NCBI GenBank assembly: GCA_019096195.1
Contig: JAGTXK010000178.1
Coordinates: forward strand, 1-64,000
From: Boletus sp. NGJ
Taxonomy: Eukaryota; Basidiomycota; Agaricomycetes; Boletales; Boletaceae
DNA: 64,000 nt
Reading direction: 5' to 3'
Position 1 is the first letter of the stretch. Every line of letters begins with the position of its first letter. Shown piece after piece: positions 34,501 to 45,938 of this stretch. A program made the position numbers and the translations under genes. The notes under the pieces are model-generated. The model ran no database searches. It saw only the letters and a list, made by a program, of their open reading frames with translations, and was not told the origin of the DNA.

Positions 34501-35263
34501 CTACTCCCTCTTTGGCATATTTAAGGTCTCTTTCCCAGTCACGTATGGCGAGGGCCAACAACACGCACTGGGTCGCCTCTTACAAGAGGTCTTGACTCGG
34601 TCCAGTGATGTCACCATTCTAGCCTGGACAGGCGAGGCCTCCGACTATAATAGCTGTTTTCCTACCGAGATTGGTGTATATCGCGAGCCAGAATCACTTT
34701 ATATCCCGCCGCTAATTGAAGATGACAATATGGGCACGTTGGTCGCGGAACTACGAAAATCCTCGGAATTTATCGACTCAGCTTGGATGCTATATGAAGA
34801 AGTTACATCTCTCTCATCGCCTCGCCTCGCCAGCTACCACTTGAGCTTACCTTGTATCGTGTTTCCGCTGATGGGCCCCTTCATCCCAAGCGGTGAATCT
34901 CAGCATGTTTATCGTGCCACGGCACCCGAGCTTGAGGACGTCGAGATTAAGACGACAAAGAACTTACGTAGCATAGGGACTCTAGTCCTCGTGCATCCAT
35001 GGCTCCGGTGCCTTCTTGATCCTGTCCATCCTTCCGAGGATCCGACTGTGCCGTACAATCAACTCGGTGGGGATGGTGACTTCGACTCCCCTCCAAACGA
35101 GCTTAAGGCGCTGCGGCTTTTCGCGCGTCTCAGACAGCCTTTTGGCGCGCTATTGCTCGTTCGACCCCCAAACGTGAATGAATACAAACGTGTCGCATCT
35201 GATCACCTTGTCGTCGCGCAGCTACGCGCGAGAACGTTTCGCCGCGCAGGCTCGCAGAGATGA
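31542..35263 (+). pseudogene. WD40-TPR-HET protein, interrupted once
   Basis: Exons 31542-32597, 32672-32744, 32797-32924, 32980-33100, 33179-33217, 33252-33445, 33494-33638 and 33693 onward keep frame. Residues 1-352 form a WD40 propeller (VVFLVDRKHIVSGGW, VWSLSTGER, VKFSPDGRYIATA). A coiled coil follows (EERVVLDEKIESL, YLKENVQQLSNQL), then TPR helices (YKDAVNHYTAALTLNP) and a HET-type domain (FSHTWEG, SDTCCIN, RWNTRAWTLQEFFASP, AYSLFGIF). HET domains trigger incompatibility cell death in ascomycetes. The order is the reverse of HET-E, but I recall WD40-TPR-HET genes in Boletales. One in-frame stop ends the first HET stretch; the second resumes in the same frame. The exact C-terminus near 35263 is unsure. 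Confidence 0.78.
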
Positions 35264-35589
35264 TACAGACGCTAGATATCAAGTAGTTGCCATGCCGTCT
35301 TCGTTTGTCTTGTTATCTCTTTGCTGTTATCGTCTCAGACTTGACGGTTGCAGGTTCTCGTATGTCGCATTGCTTCCGGTAACGCATATATGATCTTGTT
35401 CGTAGACCACACTGGCATCGTTGCAGTCGGTTCATCTTCAAGAGTAATACCGCGTGCAAACGGGAACCAGGGACCGATCAACACACGCGCACATCATCCT
35501 GCGTCTATGCGATGCACCCTCGAGTGTCGAGTATGAGCGCCACGTACCCTGCGTATGCGGGGCGTCGATTGCAGAATGGGTGGAAGACA
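35264..35589. other. Spacer shared in part with the flank of CHAT copy 3
   Basis: No gene is identified. The segment around 35505-35540 contains CCCTCGAGTGTCGAGTA, also found near 59988 beyond CHAT copy 3, and in both places the minus strand reads a short L-LDTRG motif. It is probably a leftover of a neighbour duplicated with the CHAT gene. Confidence 0.5.
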
Positions 35590-35649
35590 GCGAGTAAAGC
35601 GAAGCGCTAGCAAGACAGCAGGACAGTGAAACTAGGATATAAAATGTAA

Positions 35650-37799
35650 CTAGGCACCGAGATGTACATACAAGATCCGTTGATCAAATGGTACATCCGC
35701 TAATTTTTTCATCGTCATCATCCTGTTCAGCGCCAATGCAGCACGGGTATAATCCAGACGACCATGCTCGTCTATCATGTTGTCGTAGAACACCGACGTG
35801 ATCTTGTTCGTCTGAGCATCGTCCACCGCCCACATCGTCCCGATCACAGAACGGAACCCGGCGAACTGCATTGCCGACGCGAGATGCATCACCTCGTCCA
35901 GACTGTCCTCGTCCCCGACAGTCGTATGACATGCCGAGAGATATGCAAACTCGGGGTTCTCTAGTTCACACCGACTGATCCGTTCGATCGTGAAGTGTCC
36001 GTCATGGAGAGCGAACGCGGATTTGAATGGCTGGTTGCGATTTGGGATACCATGACACGCAAAGTGTACCCATTCGTTCTTCCCAAGTTCCCCGGCCACC
36101 CGTGCGATGCAGGACTCTTGACCCTCTATGTGCGTGAAATGTAGATATTGGCGAGGTTCTGTTGCCCCTTCCTATATGGACCGGCGGCGTGGAGGGGAAG
36201 AAGAGAGAACTCGGCGGTGGGGCACCACCAGATGCGTGATTGAGATGGAAGTACTGTCTGGAGGAAGTTCACAATTGGTGAAACAACCTCATCCCAGAGT
36301 TCCCGCAGAAAGACGCCGAGATCTCTTGTCACGTCCATCGACTTTGCACGTACAGTCAACGTACCGAGCTTCGATGACAGTTCTCGGACACCATTTCTTG
36401 TGATTGATAATGGAATGTGGACGGGATTTGGTCGGTCGACTAGAACGACGAGAGCATCACAGCCATACTCGCTCGCATTTACAATGATGACGGGGCCCTC
36501 GCGGGCTGCCTGTTGGAGATCTGAGAAGAGCGGGGGTAGAAGGAAACCGGAGAGACCAGGCAACTCGCGGATTCTGGTGACAAGTGTCTCCAATTCAACG
36601 TTGAGACGACACACCCGATCATGCTGATCTGGGCCAGGTGAATTAAGGGCAGTACGAATCAGCAGGGTCTGTTGCGTGAACTCGTCTGCCAACATCCTTC
36701 CTCGCGGGTCAGATGAAATGACATCATCAAGTGGGGAACGTAGTCGAGTGAGTTGGCTCCAAAAGACACCCCGACCCTGTTCTAGAAGCACAACTGCATC
36801 TCTGGGAGAGTGATCGCAAAGACAAGCTGAGAATGCGTCGACTGCAAGCGACGACGTGAGATCCTTGAAGACAGTGCGATGCTGTGGCAGAGGAGGCAGA
36901 GTGGCGACATGGTGAAAGAGTAAGCGAAGAGATGTTTGATAAGCTAGGAGGATGGTGGGATGGTGGAAATGTTCGGCTACACGGATCCATGATCTGGCGG
37001 CAGACAGATTGGTGGACGACATCATCGAAGGTAGATGTGCCAGCTGAGCATAGAGATTGAATAGCTCCTCCTTATCCTTTAACTGGCTCAATCTCATGAA
37101 ACGAGTACACAGGTTGTCTGCGAGGTTGTTCAAAGACAATGACTGATCTGGGTGCCCCGGTGGGTGAAGCGCCAGTGCGTCTCGGTTGAGGAAAATGGCC
37201 TCGGTGAGGTCCTCTATTGCCCCGAGCTGCTCGTACCGATTGGAGAGACCAACTGCGAGGTTGTTCAAAGACAATGACCGACCTGGGTGCCCCGGTGGGC
37301 GAAGCGCCAGTGCGTCTCGGTTGAGGAAAATGGCCTCGTTGAGGTCCTCTATTGCCCCGAGCTGGTTATAACGATCACTTAGATGATATCCTAGCAGATT
37401 CAAGGAGAGATGTCGCTTGGGATGACCGAGTGGGCAAAGTTCTAGTGCTTTGCGGTCGAGGACGATCGCCTCGTCAATATAATTGGTCCCACTTCCCTGC
37501 TTAAACTTGGCAGCGAGGGATTTTGCCCGTGAATGCAACCGAACAACTGGCAGGTATGTCATTTCACTGCTGTCCGCACAGGCAGAAAGAGCCAAGTACC
37601 TTTGTAAGTCGTTAGAGCTGACCGAATATGACTGAACATGGTGGTTTGGGAAAACGCTGGGATGTTGTGTGAGCGGGCCAGGTCCAAAAAGGCAACGATG
37701 CAGATGCACAGGTTCTACTGCAATGGACTCTTTGTCGGGCGAACATGAATCCGGCTCTCGAAAGGCCGACTGCACCCTCTGAATGAACCATTCGTTCAC
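35650..37799 (-). pseudogene. TPR-CHAT protein, copy 2, internal deletion
   Basis: The same architecture as copy 1. It starts MNEWFIQRVQSAFREPDSC but has only three 45-residue repeat units (about 37440-37130). The linker follows and the frame runs to 36126. The last part with LSACHTTVGDED and the C-terminus YVHLGA is in another frame (36099-35650). Compared with copy 1, about 184 bp are missing between the strand before the His motif and the His motif itself (copy 1 positions about 18661-18844). The ends are similar words (ACATTTCA / ACATTCA), suggesting slippage between short repeats. The Cys and His motifs survive. The conserved upstream block lies at about 37918-38070. Confidence 0.8.
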
Positions 37800-38164
37800 T
37801 CAATGGAAACCTCCTCGCGGTCTCATCCTTATTCACCGATTGCGGAATGTTGTGGATAAGTCTCAGTGTCTAGGACGGGGTGTGTGGGAAAGGGTATGCA
37901 CAACTAATATAGCGCACCTGCCTTGAAAACGTATACATCCCCATCCTTGACCGTCCATTGTCCCATCGTCTGCGTCATTGTCGGTCCATCTCCACGACCT
38001 GGGTGGTAGAAAGAGGGTTTGTACGTCGAGATGGACTGCGTGGAGGACCGGAAGTAGGGGAGGACATCCTGGGTGGTGGGAGTGTGAAGACCGTCAACAA
38101 GCACACTTCAAGAGGGGACGTACTTGAAGACGATGCCTATGACGCTAGATCTGCACATTTAATC

Positions 38165-38880
38165 CACTGCATTTAAAAAAAATTCCCGCCGTGTTTTTTG
38201 ACCTGCCGCAGTTTTTTGGACCTGCGCGCCGCATTTTTTTTTACATTCCCACCGTGTTTCTTTACAGCTGTTTTCATAAGTATTTGGAAAACATATTCTC
38301 GAAAGTCGCGCCTCGGAAACAACCGGGCAAGGACCCGGGGCGCAGCTGTGTGTGTAGCTGTAAGCAGTTAGCAGACTTGGATGATGTAGAAATACATTTG
38401 TTGCTTCTACTTTGTTTCCCATGGCTGAAACAGCTGAGAAATCTTCCCCAGACTTGGAGAGGCTGTATACCTTTGCTGTAGCTCTCACTGTCTACTCACA
38501 GTGCAAACAGTTCACTATCAAGAGCAAGCAAGCCCTTTGCCAGGCACAAAGAAAGATCCATCAAGACAAAGGAATTATTCTTTGTGCTCAAAGAGAACAA
38601 CTACCTATGCACCCCTCTCTTGTTTGGACTTTTGGTAAATTATGAATGAGGGCACTCAGGGGTGTCATCCTTGTGAGTTATTCACAGTGGAACTTCCCTC
38701 CATTTGTTATCCCCATCTTGCCTTGAATCAGCCATGCTGGAAGTTGGGGTTGAGATAATCAAAATTATGGTCAAGATAGGCATTATTGGTAAACTGAAAG
38801 ATATGAGGTGAGAGTGGTGCCTTTAAGTTCTCAGCTGTATTTTTGGTCCTGGTGGCAGTAGAACATTGATTTTATTCCCA
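38165..38880. other. Mirror of the A-run block and unknown fragment
   Basis: The right-arm version of 15291-15975. The A-run/CG block is at about 38165-38345, then the protein-like frame at 38412-38645 (plus strand, ERLYTFAVALTVYS). No function can be given. Confidence 0.5.
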
Positions 38881-39295
38881 CCACTGTTTGTCAGAAGTGT
38901 CAAAGTGAAAATTTATCCTGGTGTACATGGGGAGGAATAAAGTGGACACCATTAGGGAGGTTTTGCAAAATACCATGTGCTTGTTCATAAGGTGAAAGGT
39001 AACTGAAGTTTTTCATGCATGGGGCAAAATCCTGTTGTGTCCCATAAACTGAATTGTGTTTCATCAATGGATACCTTGTGGTATTGGAGTTTCTTCATGC
39101 AAGGTTCCATATTTATAGATATGGGTACAATTGCTCCTTGGCAAGAAAATTGATGAGTGAACTCTTTCTGCATCCAGCAACACCATATAGGATGACATTG
39201 ATATCAGAATCAGGACTTTGATCATCAGTCAGGAGCTAGCAAGGATATCATAACAGCAATATACTTTGGCTGCAACATCTGTTGACAATAGATGA
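38880..39295 (-). pseudogene. GTPase-domain pseudogene, right arm
   Basis: Mirror of 14817-15290, with the same lesions and the same near absence of CpG. It therefore decayed before the arms were duplicated. The minus-strand pieces MEPCMKKLQYHKVSIDE and SLWDTTGFCPMHE remain readable. Confidence 0.72.
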
Positions 39296-39309
39296 AGCCA
39301 AAAGACAGC

Positions 39310-40200
39310 ATATTTTTGGAGAATCAAGGTGGAATTTGAAGCAACATACAATATTTGTGAGGGTTGGCAGCAATGAGGGCAGATGTGCCAATGCTATAAG
39401 ATGGTGTCTGACATGAAGTGCTTGTGAAGCTGTTGCAGGCTTATCCTTCACTGAATCCTTGGGCTGTGGACTGCTTGTTCAGTGGTGACCTGACAACCTC
39501 CAGGTCCCTGAGCAGTCAGAAATCATGCTGGAGTTACTGGAGCAAGAGAAGTGTGGCAAATGTGACAGAAGGCATCTGTAGAGAAATTTCAGTATGATAC
39601 TGAGGGGATAAAATGAGATGTATCCTCTGTCAGTGGGAGAAGTTTGTTCTGTTAGGTGGTGACTTGGATCCAAGATTCCCCAGATCTCTGGTGAGTGGTC
39701 AGAAATCATGCTTGAGTTGCTGGAGAAGAAGAAGTGTGGCGAACATGACAGAAGGGCGGACTCGGTCCTGTGTGAAGCATACACTATCATGATGAAAATG
39801 GGGTAAGGGATGAGAAGGGAGCTTCATAAGACAACAAGAATACATCTACAGATAAAATTCAACACAATACTGAGGGACAAAGTGAGACATACCCTCTGTT
39901 GATGGGAGAAATTCATTGGTCACAGTGAATGTTCAAATGCCAAGAAGAGAGTAGGCTACATCTGATTGGCAAAGTCATTACAGTTGTCAGATGCATTATT
40001 GGGGTTGAAAAAGACAGTGGAGGAATTCCTATGTTATAGATAACAACCATGTTTATAGCAGTTAGTAGGTGTAAAGTATCTTGGCAAGGTCTGCCAAGTC
40101 ATTGTGGTTGTCAGAAGTGCCATTGGGGTTGAGAAAGACAGTACTATAGAAATGAAACTCCAAACAAAATGATATTCATTGTATTAAAGTAAACTGACTA
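39310..40200 (+). pseudogene. Decayed gene of unknown family, right-arm copy
   Basis: Mirror of 12980-13875. On the plus strand one reads RVGSNEGRCANAIRWC, then PDNLQVPEQSEIMLELLE, then later KVCQVIVVVRSAIGVEKDS, in interrupted frames. The near-identity to the left arm reflects recent duplication, not coding constraint. Confidence 0.45.
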
Positions 40201-40205
40201 TGTGG

Positions 40206-42130
40206 GGATCAAATACTGGGTGTGAAATGTAGCATAGTTGGAAGTGAGTATGAAGAAAATCCAGGTTCAGGGAGCATCTCCCAGAGGCTGGGAGTCAGCA
40301 CAATACAATGGGCATGAAGGATGTCATTTGCATCAGCTTGAAAGGCATTGGAATTGACTGGAAACTGAGGCTCAGGCTCAGGAGACTCAGACACTGTGGT
40401 GGACTTGGGAAACAGCCATACAGCTCTGTTGAAAGCTGAAAGTTCTAAATATGGTTCCATTGCATGGACTGAAATTCAAACATACTGTCTTTCATTTTCT
40501 TGGGAATCATTGCAGAGGGTGATTCTGAAGAAAGTACAATGTAGGATCACTTTTCTAATAATGAATTAAAAAAATGGATGACAAATATAGTGATCAAAGA
40601 CCTACCTTGCTATCAAGGTGGTGTATGCATGTTCTTCAGCTTCCTTTTTTCCTTTGTTATTCAGATACAATGGTACTATAGTGTCAGTGTTGTCCAAAAT
40701 TTCCATTACTTGCAAAGGGCTTAAGAGTTTCTCATCAATGCTGTCATCACTAATTCCCAACATTGGAGCACAGTTGTTGTATGGCTTATTCTCATTATCA
40801 TTAGAACCATCATAACTCTTAGTGTCCAAGCCAGCAATCATTGATTGTGTATTCCATGACTTGTACAAGTCATCAGGAATGGTTTTCTGTGTAGCTAAAA
40901 AACAGTGAGAATTGAATGAAACAATAATAGTACTAGTGGAGTTGTTCACATACCAAACAAGAGGTGGCTATCTGTAACACTAGCCTTGCTTCAGCCTTTG
41001 TTCTCAACCAGCATTGATTCATTCAGTTGGATGACTTTCAATATTGTAAATGTCACTCCCTGTTTGATAACAACACATCAATCTGGCTCTTTGGGACCAG
41101 ATGACTAAGTAAATGGTGGATGCTGAGATTGAGAGTGAAAGGAAGCTCTTGTTGACTCGAAATACTAGAAGACTTTGGGAAACCATTCACACATCTTCTT
41201 GTCAGTATTTACAAATAACCAGGTAAAATACCCTTGTCAGAATTTGCAGAGATATAACAACCACGATTTTTCAGAGATTGAATCTCACTTGGAGTCATTT
41301 TCCCATGAGGCACCCTTGGTTGTTAAAGGATACCATTGTGCTAAAAAATGGTTAATTTATAATGTGTGCTTGATCACTGGTGGCAGCCTAAGAAAAAGTA
41401 CATACATCAATTCCACCAACATTTATACCTATGCAATGAACATTAAATATTGATGTGGAATGCATGCTCAAGGGAGCATGCCCAATAAATCCCACTATGC
41501 CAGTGGTTGATGCACAAGCCTATAGGCACAAATGCCAGATAAATAAAGAGACAATAGTATGAAAACATTGTCATCACCTTGTGTGGAATGCTAGTGAGAG
41601 ACATGAGTTGTCTCACCAGCTTGACATTGTCCACTTGCTTCCTTGATGTCAACATTGTGAGTGCTTCAGCCTTAGCTTTGGCAATCAACATGAAGGGCTT
41701 TCCAGTAGGCTGATTTCTGTCAGTTGAGAATGATGCTTGTTGTCCCATGATGTCATGAAAGATATTGGTGACTGAGGATGCTGGCAGATTGGGCAGCAGC
41801 TCTGGATTGGGAGAGCCAGCAGCTTCACTAGTATTTGGATGCTTGCTCAACCCATGGCTACACTCCAAGCAGATATGACTGTTATCATTGCTGGGATAGA
41901 ATTCCTTGCAATCACAGATTCCTTTAGCACCTCAGCAGACAGCAGAATGGTCCATTGGTGCTGCCAGTGGGATAGTAGTAAGTCACGAGTGCCAGTGAGC
42001 AGACAATGAAGCTGTGAGGTGACTGGGGCCAGCTGAGAACCAAATCAAATTTGAGATGCAAGATTATAAAGTAATTCTGCTAGTCCAACAAAAAATATTG
42101 TAAAACTACTAATGCTTGGCACCAAAGGCA
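40206..42130 (-). pseudogene. Fragments of a Cys-rich unknown protein
   Basis: Minus-strand pieces at 41443-41930, 40602-40949 and 40209-40460 look like exons of one decayed gene. The first carries a possible zinc site (CDCKEF...CLECSHGLSKHP) followed by SSVTNIFHDIMGQQ and KAKAEALTMLTS. The others have IPDDLYKSWNTQSMIAGLDT and NDILHAHCIVLTPSLWEMLP. I recall similar Cys-motif proteins as repeated families in Agaricomycetes but cannot name them. Stops lie between the pieces, and CpG is scarce. Confidence 0.4.
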
Positions 42131-42149
42131 TGCCCAAGTGTACCAAATT

Positions 42150-42660
42150 GGCTCTGCTAGTGAAATGTCAATTTGTTTACTTTCCTAGCAACCAACAGAA
42201 ATTGGTTCAAACATTGGATCCAGACCTCCCTCTTCAGTTGGCATGAGTTCAAATCCCTCTGGAATAATACCATGCATGCTAACTTCATGCAGTGTTGTAA
42301 AAAATGCTGCCTCTGAGTCAGGACCATTGAATGGGCTCCTGTAGTGTGTTGGAACAGGAATTGCTTCATGGTGAACATGTTGCTGCTGATCAATTGTGAT
42401 AGCTGCTGAATGATCATGGTCATTAGGCATATTGTTATTACTATTACCATTGCTGTCACCACTGCCATCACCATCAGTGTCATTGTCATCATTTTCATCC
42501 ACTGGGTGACCTGCTCCTGTCTGATGTACTTTTTGATGAACATGTGCCCCATGTATGCCATAGAATTGATTGATAAGGTTGGGTGGTGCATTTTGATAGT
42601 TATCATCATATACACCATAGCATGCCTGTCTGAGAAATTGAAGATCCTTTAGTAAATCAG
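42150..42660 (-). pseudogene. C-terminal part of an integrase-core protein remnant
   Basis: The minus strand reads QACYGVYDDNY, then HQTGAGHPVDENDD, an Asn/Asp-rich stretch, then VPTHYRSPFNGPDSEAAFF and IIPEGFELMP. This is the usual C-terminal tail of the integrase-core proteins widespread in Agaricomycetes. The N-terminal and core parts lie at 44480-45650, so about 1.8 kb now separates them. It is broken, and is treated as a fossil of a mobile-element-like gene. Confidence 0.55.
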
Positions 42661-44450
42661 TGAGAAAAAATTAACAGCCAGTCACAGATACAGTGGAGCT
42701 GATTATGAATGCACTTGTGGACTCCTAAAATGTTCACACTTGATACCCATTATATATTTCTACCCTCACTACACTTTTGCACTATCTGTAGACAATACTC
42801 CCACCTATCACCAACCAAACTCCCTCCTCGCTACACACATGAATATGCAACCTAGTCCCTATATGATACCACACTCATATCATACACCATCCTATCGTTT
42901 CGTATCCTTGCATTCCTCATCATATTCTTTATCATACGATACACCATACCATTGCCCATACCCATGCATGCTTTCACTAGCCATACTCCCATCATATCTG
43001 CCATTACAATACAATACCAAGTACAGGCCCACAAGCCTCTAAACTACACAAAACCCATGGACATACCTGATGCAGTGCTTGGTATCCACACAAGGTTACT
43101 AATCAGGAGCTAGCCTCCAGATCACCCAACCGATAGGACTTGCCTCACAGCAGCCCTCCTTTTGATCCCCTGATTCTCAGTTCACACCATAGATCATTGA
43201 TGCCATCCCACGATGCCATCACAAGGCTATTTATTAGATCCACCATAGATACATTAGACAAGATCTGATCCATCTCCTGATGTGATCTCATCTTGATACC
43301 TGATCTCATGATCAATTTATACAATGCCTTAAGCATTTCTTTCTCATTGCTCTTTCATTTCATCTCTGCATTCTAATCTATTGACTCCTTCTGATATATC
43401 ACAACATAGCTGCATTTTATCATGTTATGGACTACCTTTCACTTACATACATATCACACATGCATTTCATTCCTGTTTATGTCTTTTTCGCTATTGGACA
43501 CTAACACTTTCTTGTTCCTGTGATGTCATACCCAGTACCCATGATGTCATAGCATAGCACAGTCCATGCACTGCTGCCGGTAGTATATAAGTAGCTGGTA
43601 GAATACCATGTTTTTCCTTAGTCTTGATATTGCCTGTTGCTCTCTTGCACATTGTCTTAGTTGGCAACGCTTGAGATATCAGGTATAGACTTCAGCCTTT
43701 GTTCATTGGTTGTTTCTTTCAACTCCAGTCATTAGTGTCTGGACCCGATATTGGATGGCAGTTCCACTCAAGTTGAAAATCACTACAGTCTTCATTGACA
43801 ATGTCAAGGAAAAGTGTATGTAACAACCACAGGTGGATTGGATTGTGAGGATTCAGCATGAAGGATCTTTCAGGTCATGTGAAAAACACATGCCAGCGCT
43901 GGGCAAATTGTGTTCTGACCTCAACCCACACATGTTCAATGTGTGAGTTGTGTGTTGAGCTAATCAATGGTCCCAGTCATTAGTAACCAACATGCATTCA
44001 GTGGTGGCACTCACAAGCTCCACATGAAAGATGTGCATCAAGTGCCTTTATTCATTATCATTGTTATATAGTAATATGAACATTTTCAAACTTTTCAATC
44101 ACAACCTTAGTTGCTTCTTTTCTCTTCATATTACATGATAAGTCATGTGACTACATGTGACCATGGGACTTACCACATGACTTATAGTCTAGACCCATCA
44201 CATGTAACCACCTCATGTATTTAATTACCATCTCATGTTCACATTTTATCTATTCCCACAGTAAACACTGTCTTAATATTTTCACAGACGCTTCTTCACT
44301 ATACCTACTTATAGTATTTCATCACATGCATAGCTTGGTCTGTGTGCATCCATGTAACATATATAAACTTATACTTAGATGACTGGACTTCCCAGTCAAA
44401 TCCACTTTGTTCACATCCTGATTCCATCATTGCCTTGACCTCTGGTCATT
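42661..44450. other. Non-coding block inside the integrase-core remnant
   Basis: About 1.8 kb without coding potential splits the integrase-like gene. It has a C/A/T-rich segment (42765-43030), a promoter-like segment with GTATATAAG near 43585, and a hairpin at 44138-44185. Its position suggests an inserted element, but I found no terminal repeats or target duplication. Confidence 0.4.
44138..44185. repeat. Short inverted repeat
   Basis: ATAAGTCATGTG and CACATGACTTAT are perfect 12-bp arms around about 24 bp that itself holds ACATGT. The motif CATGTGA recurs nearby. Confidence 0.7.
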
Positions 44451-44479
44451 GTAGGTGTAAGGATTTGTTTGGACGAAAG

Positions 44480-45650
44480 CCCCCATACCCTCATTCCCTG
44501 AGCTAGGACCAGTGTAGCCTACAAGACTTTCCAAGCCTTGTGGATATTGTTCATTGAGGATAATGGTAATATAACAATCATAAATGTTGCAACATTAAGG
44601 TTTTCACCACCTCGATCACCCCTTACCCTTGATGGCATTCCATATGTGGCAATTGAGTGCTTGAATAGATTTAGAACAGTTGTTGAACAGTTGTTGTCAC
44701 TCACATGGAGTGCTGTAATCTGAGGGACAAGGTTAGCTAGCATGAAATATAAAGCAAGAATTATTATGCACTATTCAATAGAATCCATCAATCATTCCAT
44801 GGATAACAATACCCCATTGGATTAGTTTATGGTGTCCGTTGACGTGCCAAGAGGCATTTGGATGTATTACATAGTACTTGCACTGCTTTTTTATCTTTTG
44901 ATTATGCAGTATTTGATCCACTCTGTCCAACCAGTGTAGAGAATGGGATACTCTGGAATATTGTATGTGATAGCCATGTTGTCACAAGAAACTCATGATG
45001 CAATGCATATCCATTTCTGGTCATTTGGTCTTGAAATGAGCTACCAATTGATTGAGTTTGCTGTTGCTTAACAAGGAGTACTTCCATGTTGCTTCATGTA
45101 TAGGCAAAGTGTGTTTCAATGGACTTCAAAAACATTAGCAAGTTCCATCAACTTGATATGATGGGAATTCAAAGTTGCTTCATGAAGAAAAGCCAAGTCA
45201 ATATATTTTTTCGAATAGCCTCATTGCCCAGTGTGAAGGTTACTGACAGGCTGTGGGATTATAACATTAGGGTCAGGTCTATAATCAAGGCATCATTAGC
45301 TGTTTGTGGCAGCAGATAAAAAACTTATTGGTTTTGTATGCCATCTTGATAACTTGAGAGGCCATAGAACAGGTGGCTGAGCTGAGTTGCAACTTGTGTG
45401 AGCCAACCATTTAGCTCTGATGTAGAGTCTTCAATTGCTTGAAGAACTGGAACAGCACCATTTCTAATGGCATTAAGGTGGAATGTGAGCTGAAGGACAT
45501 CAGCATCCTCTTGGTTGAACAACTGGACAGCATGGCAACAGATATCACTTAGAATATCATGTGCCCTAAGGATGTCAGGTGAATTCTTGGTAGTTTGTGG
45601 AAGTGGTGGTAATATCTGGGCTATTGTAGTTGCCATCAACCTACACAATG
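44480..45650 (-). pseudogene. Integrase-core (DDE) protein remnant, N-terminal and core parts
   Basis: The minus strand reads a helical N-terminal region (45648-45325). Further on come WHVNGHHKLIQWGIVIHG and TALHVSDNNCSTTVLNLF, then YGMPSRVRGDRGGENLNVA, which form the first part of an rve-like integrase core with two acidic residues. These genes recur in Agaricomycete genomes and look mobile-element derived. The copy is broken in several places and its C-terminal half is displaced to 42150-42660. Confidence 0.62.
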
Positions 45651-45938
45651 GTTGGTTATTGATGAGCCTGATGGCACTTGGGGAGGAAAATAAAATTACT
45701 ATTATAATTGGGGGATGCAGTGATCATGTGGAAAGCAAACACCACATGGGCCATGTAGTTGATGGACTGTTTCTGCATTCATACCAGTAACCCATTTTTC
45801 ATGCCACACCATCATGTCAACTTTTAACCTAATAACAGATGTGCAGCCTCTTCAAATTGTATGCCATGAAAAGTACTACTATCCAAAGGGGACACATATC
45901 TTTTATGTATATGTTTTCACCTGGGATGTTGACTTACC

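Larger units (their letters stand above)
35590..40205 (-). repeat. Right arm of the large inverted duplication
   Basis: This is the reverse-oriented counterpart of 12975-19410 with the same gene order. It keeps the empty insertion site of the solo LTR found in the left arm. Differences are concentrated in the TPR array and in the deletion within the CHAT region; elsewhere the arms differ at few positions. The outer edge is near 40205 (CTATGTGGGG), where it joins unrelated sequence. Confidence 0.9.
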
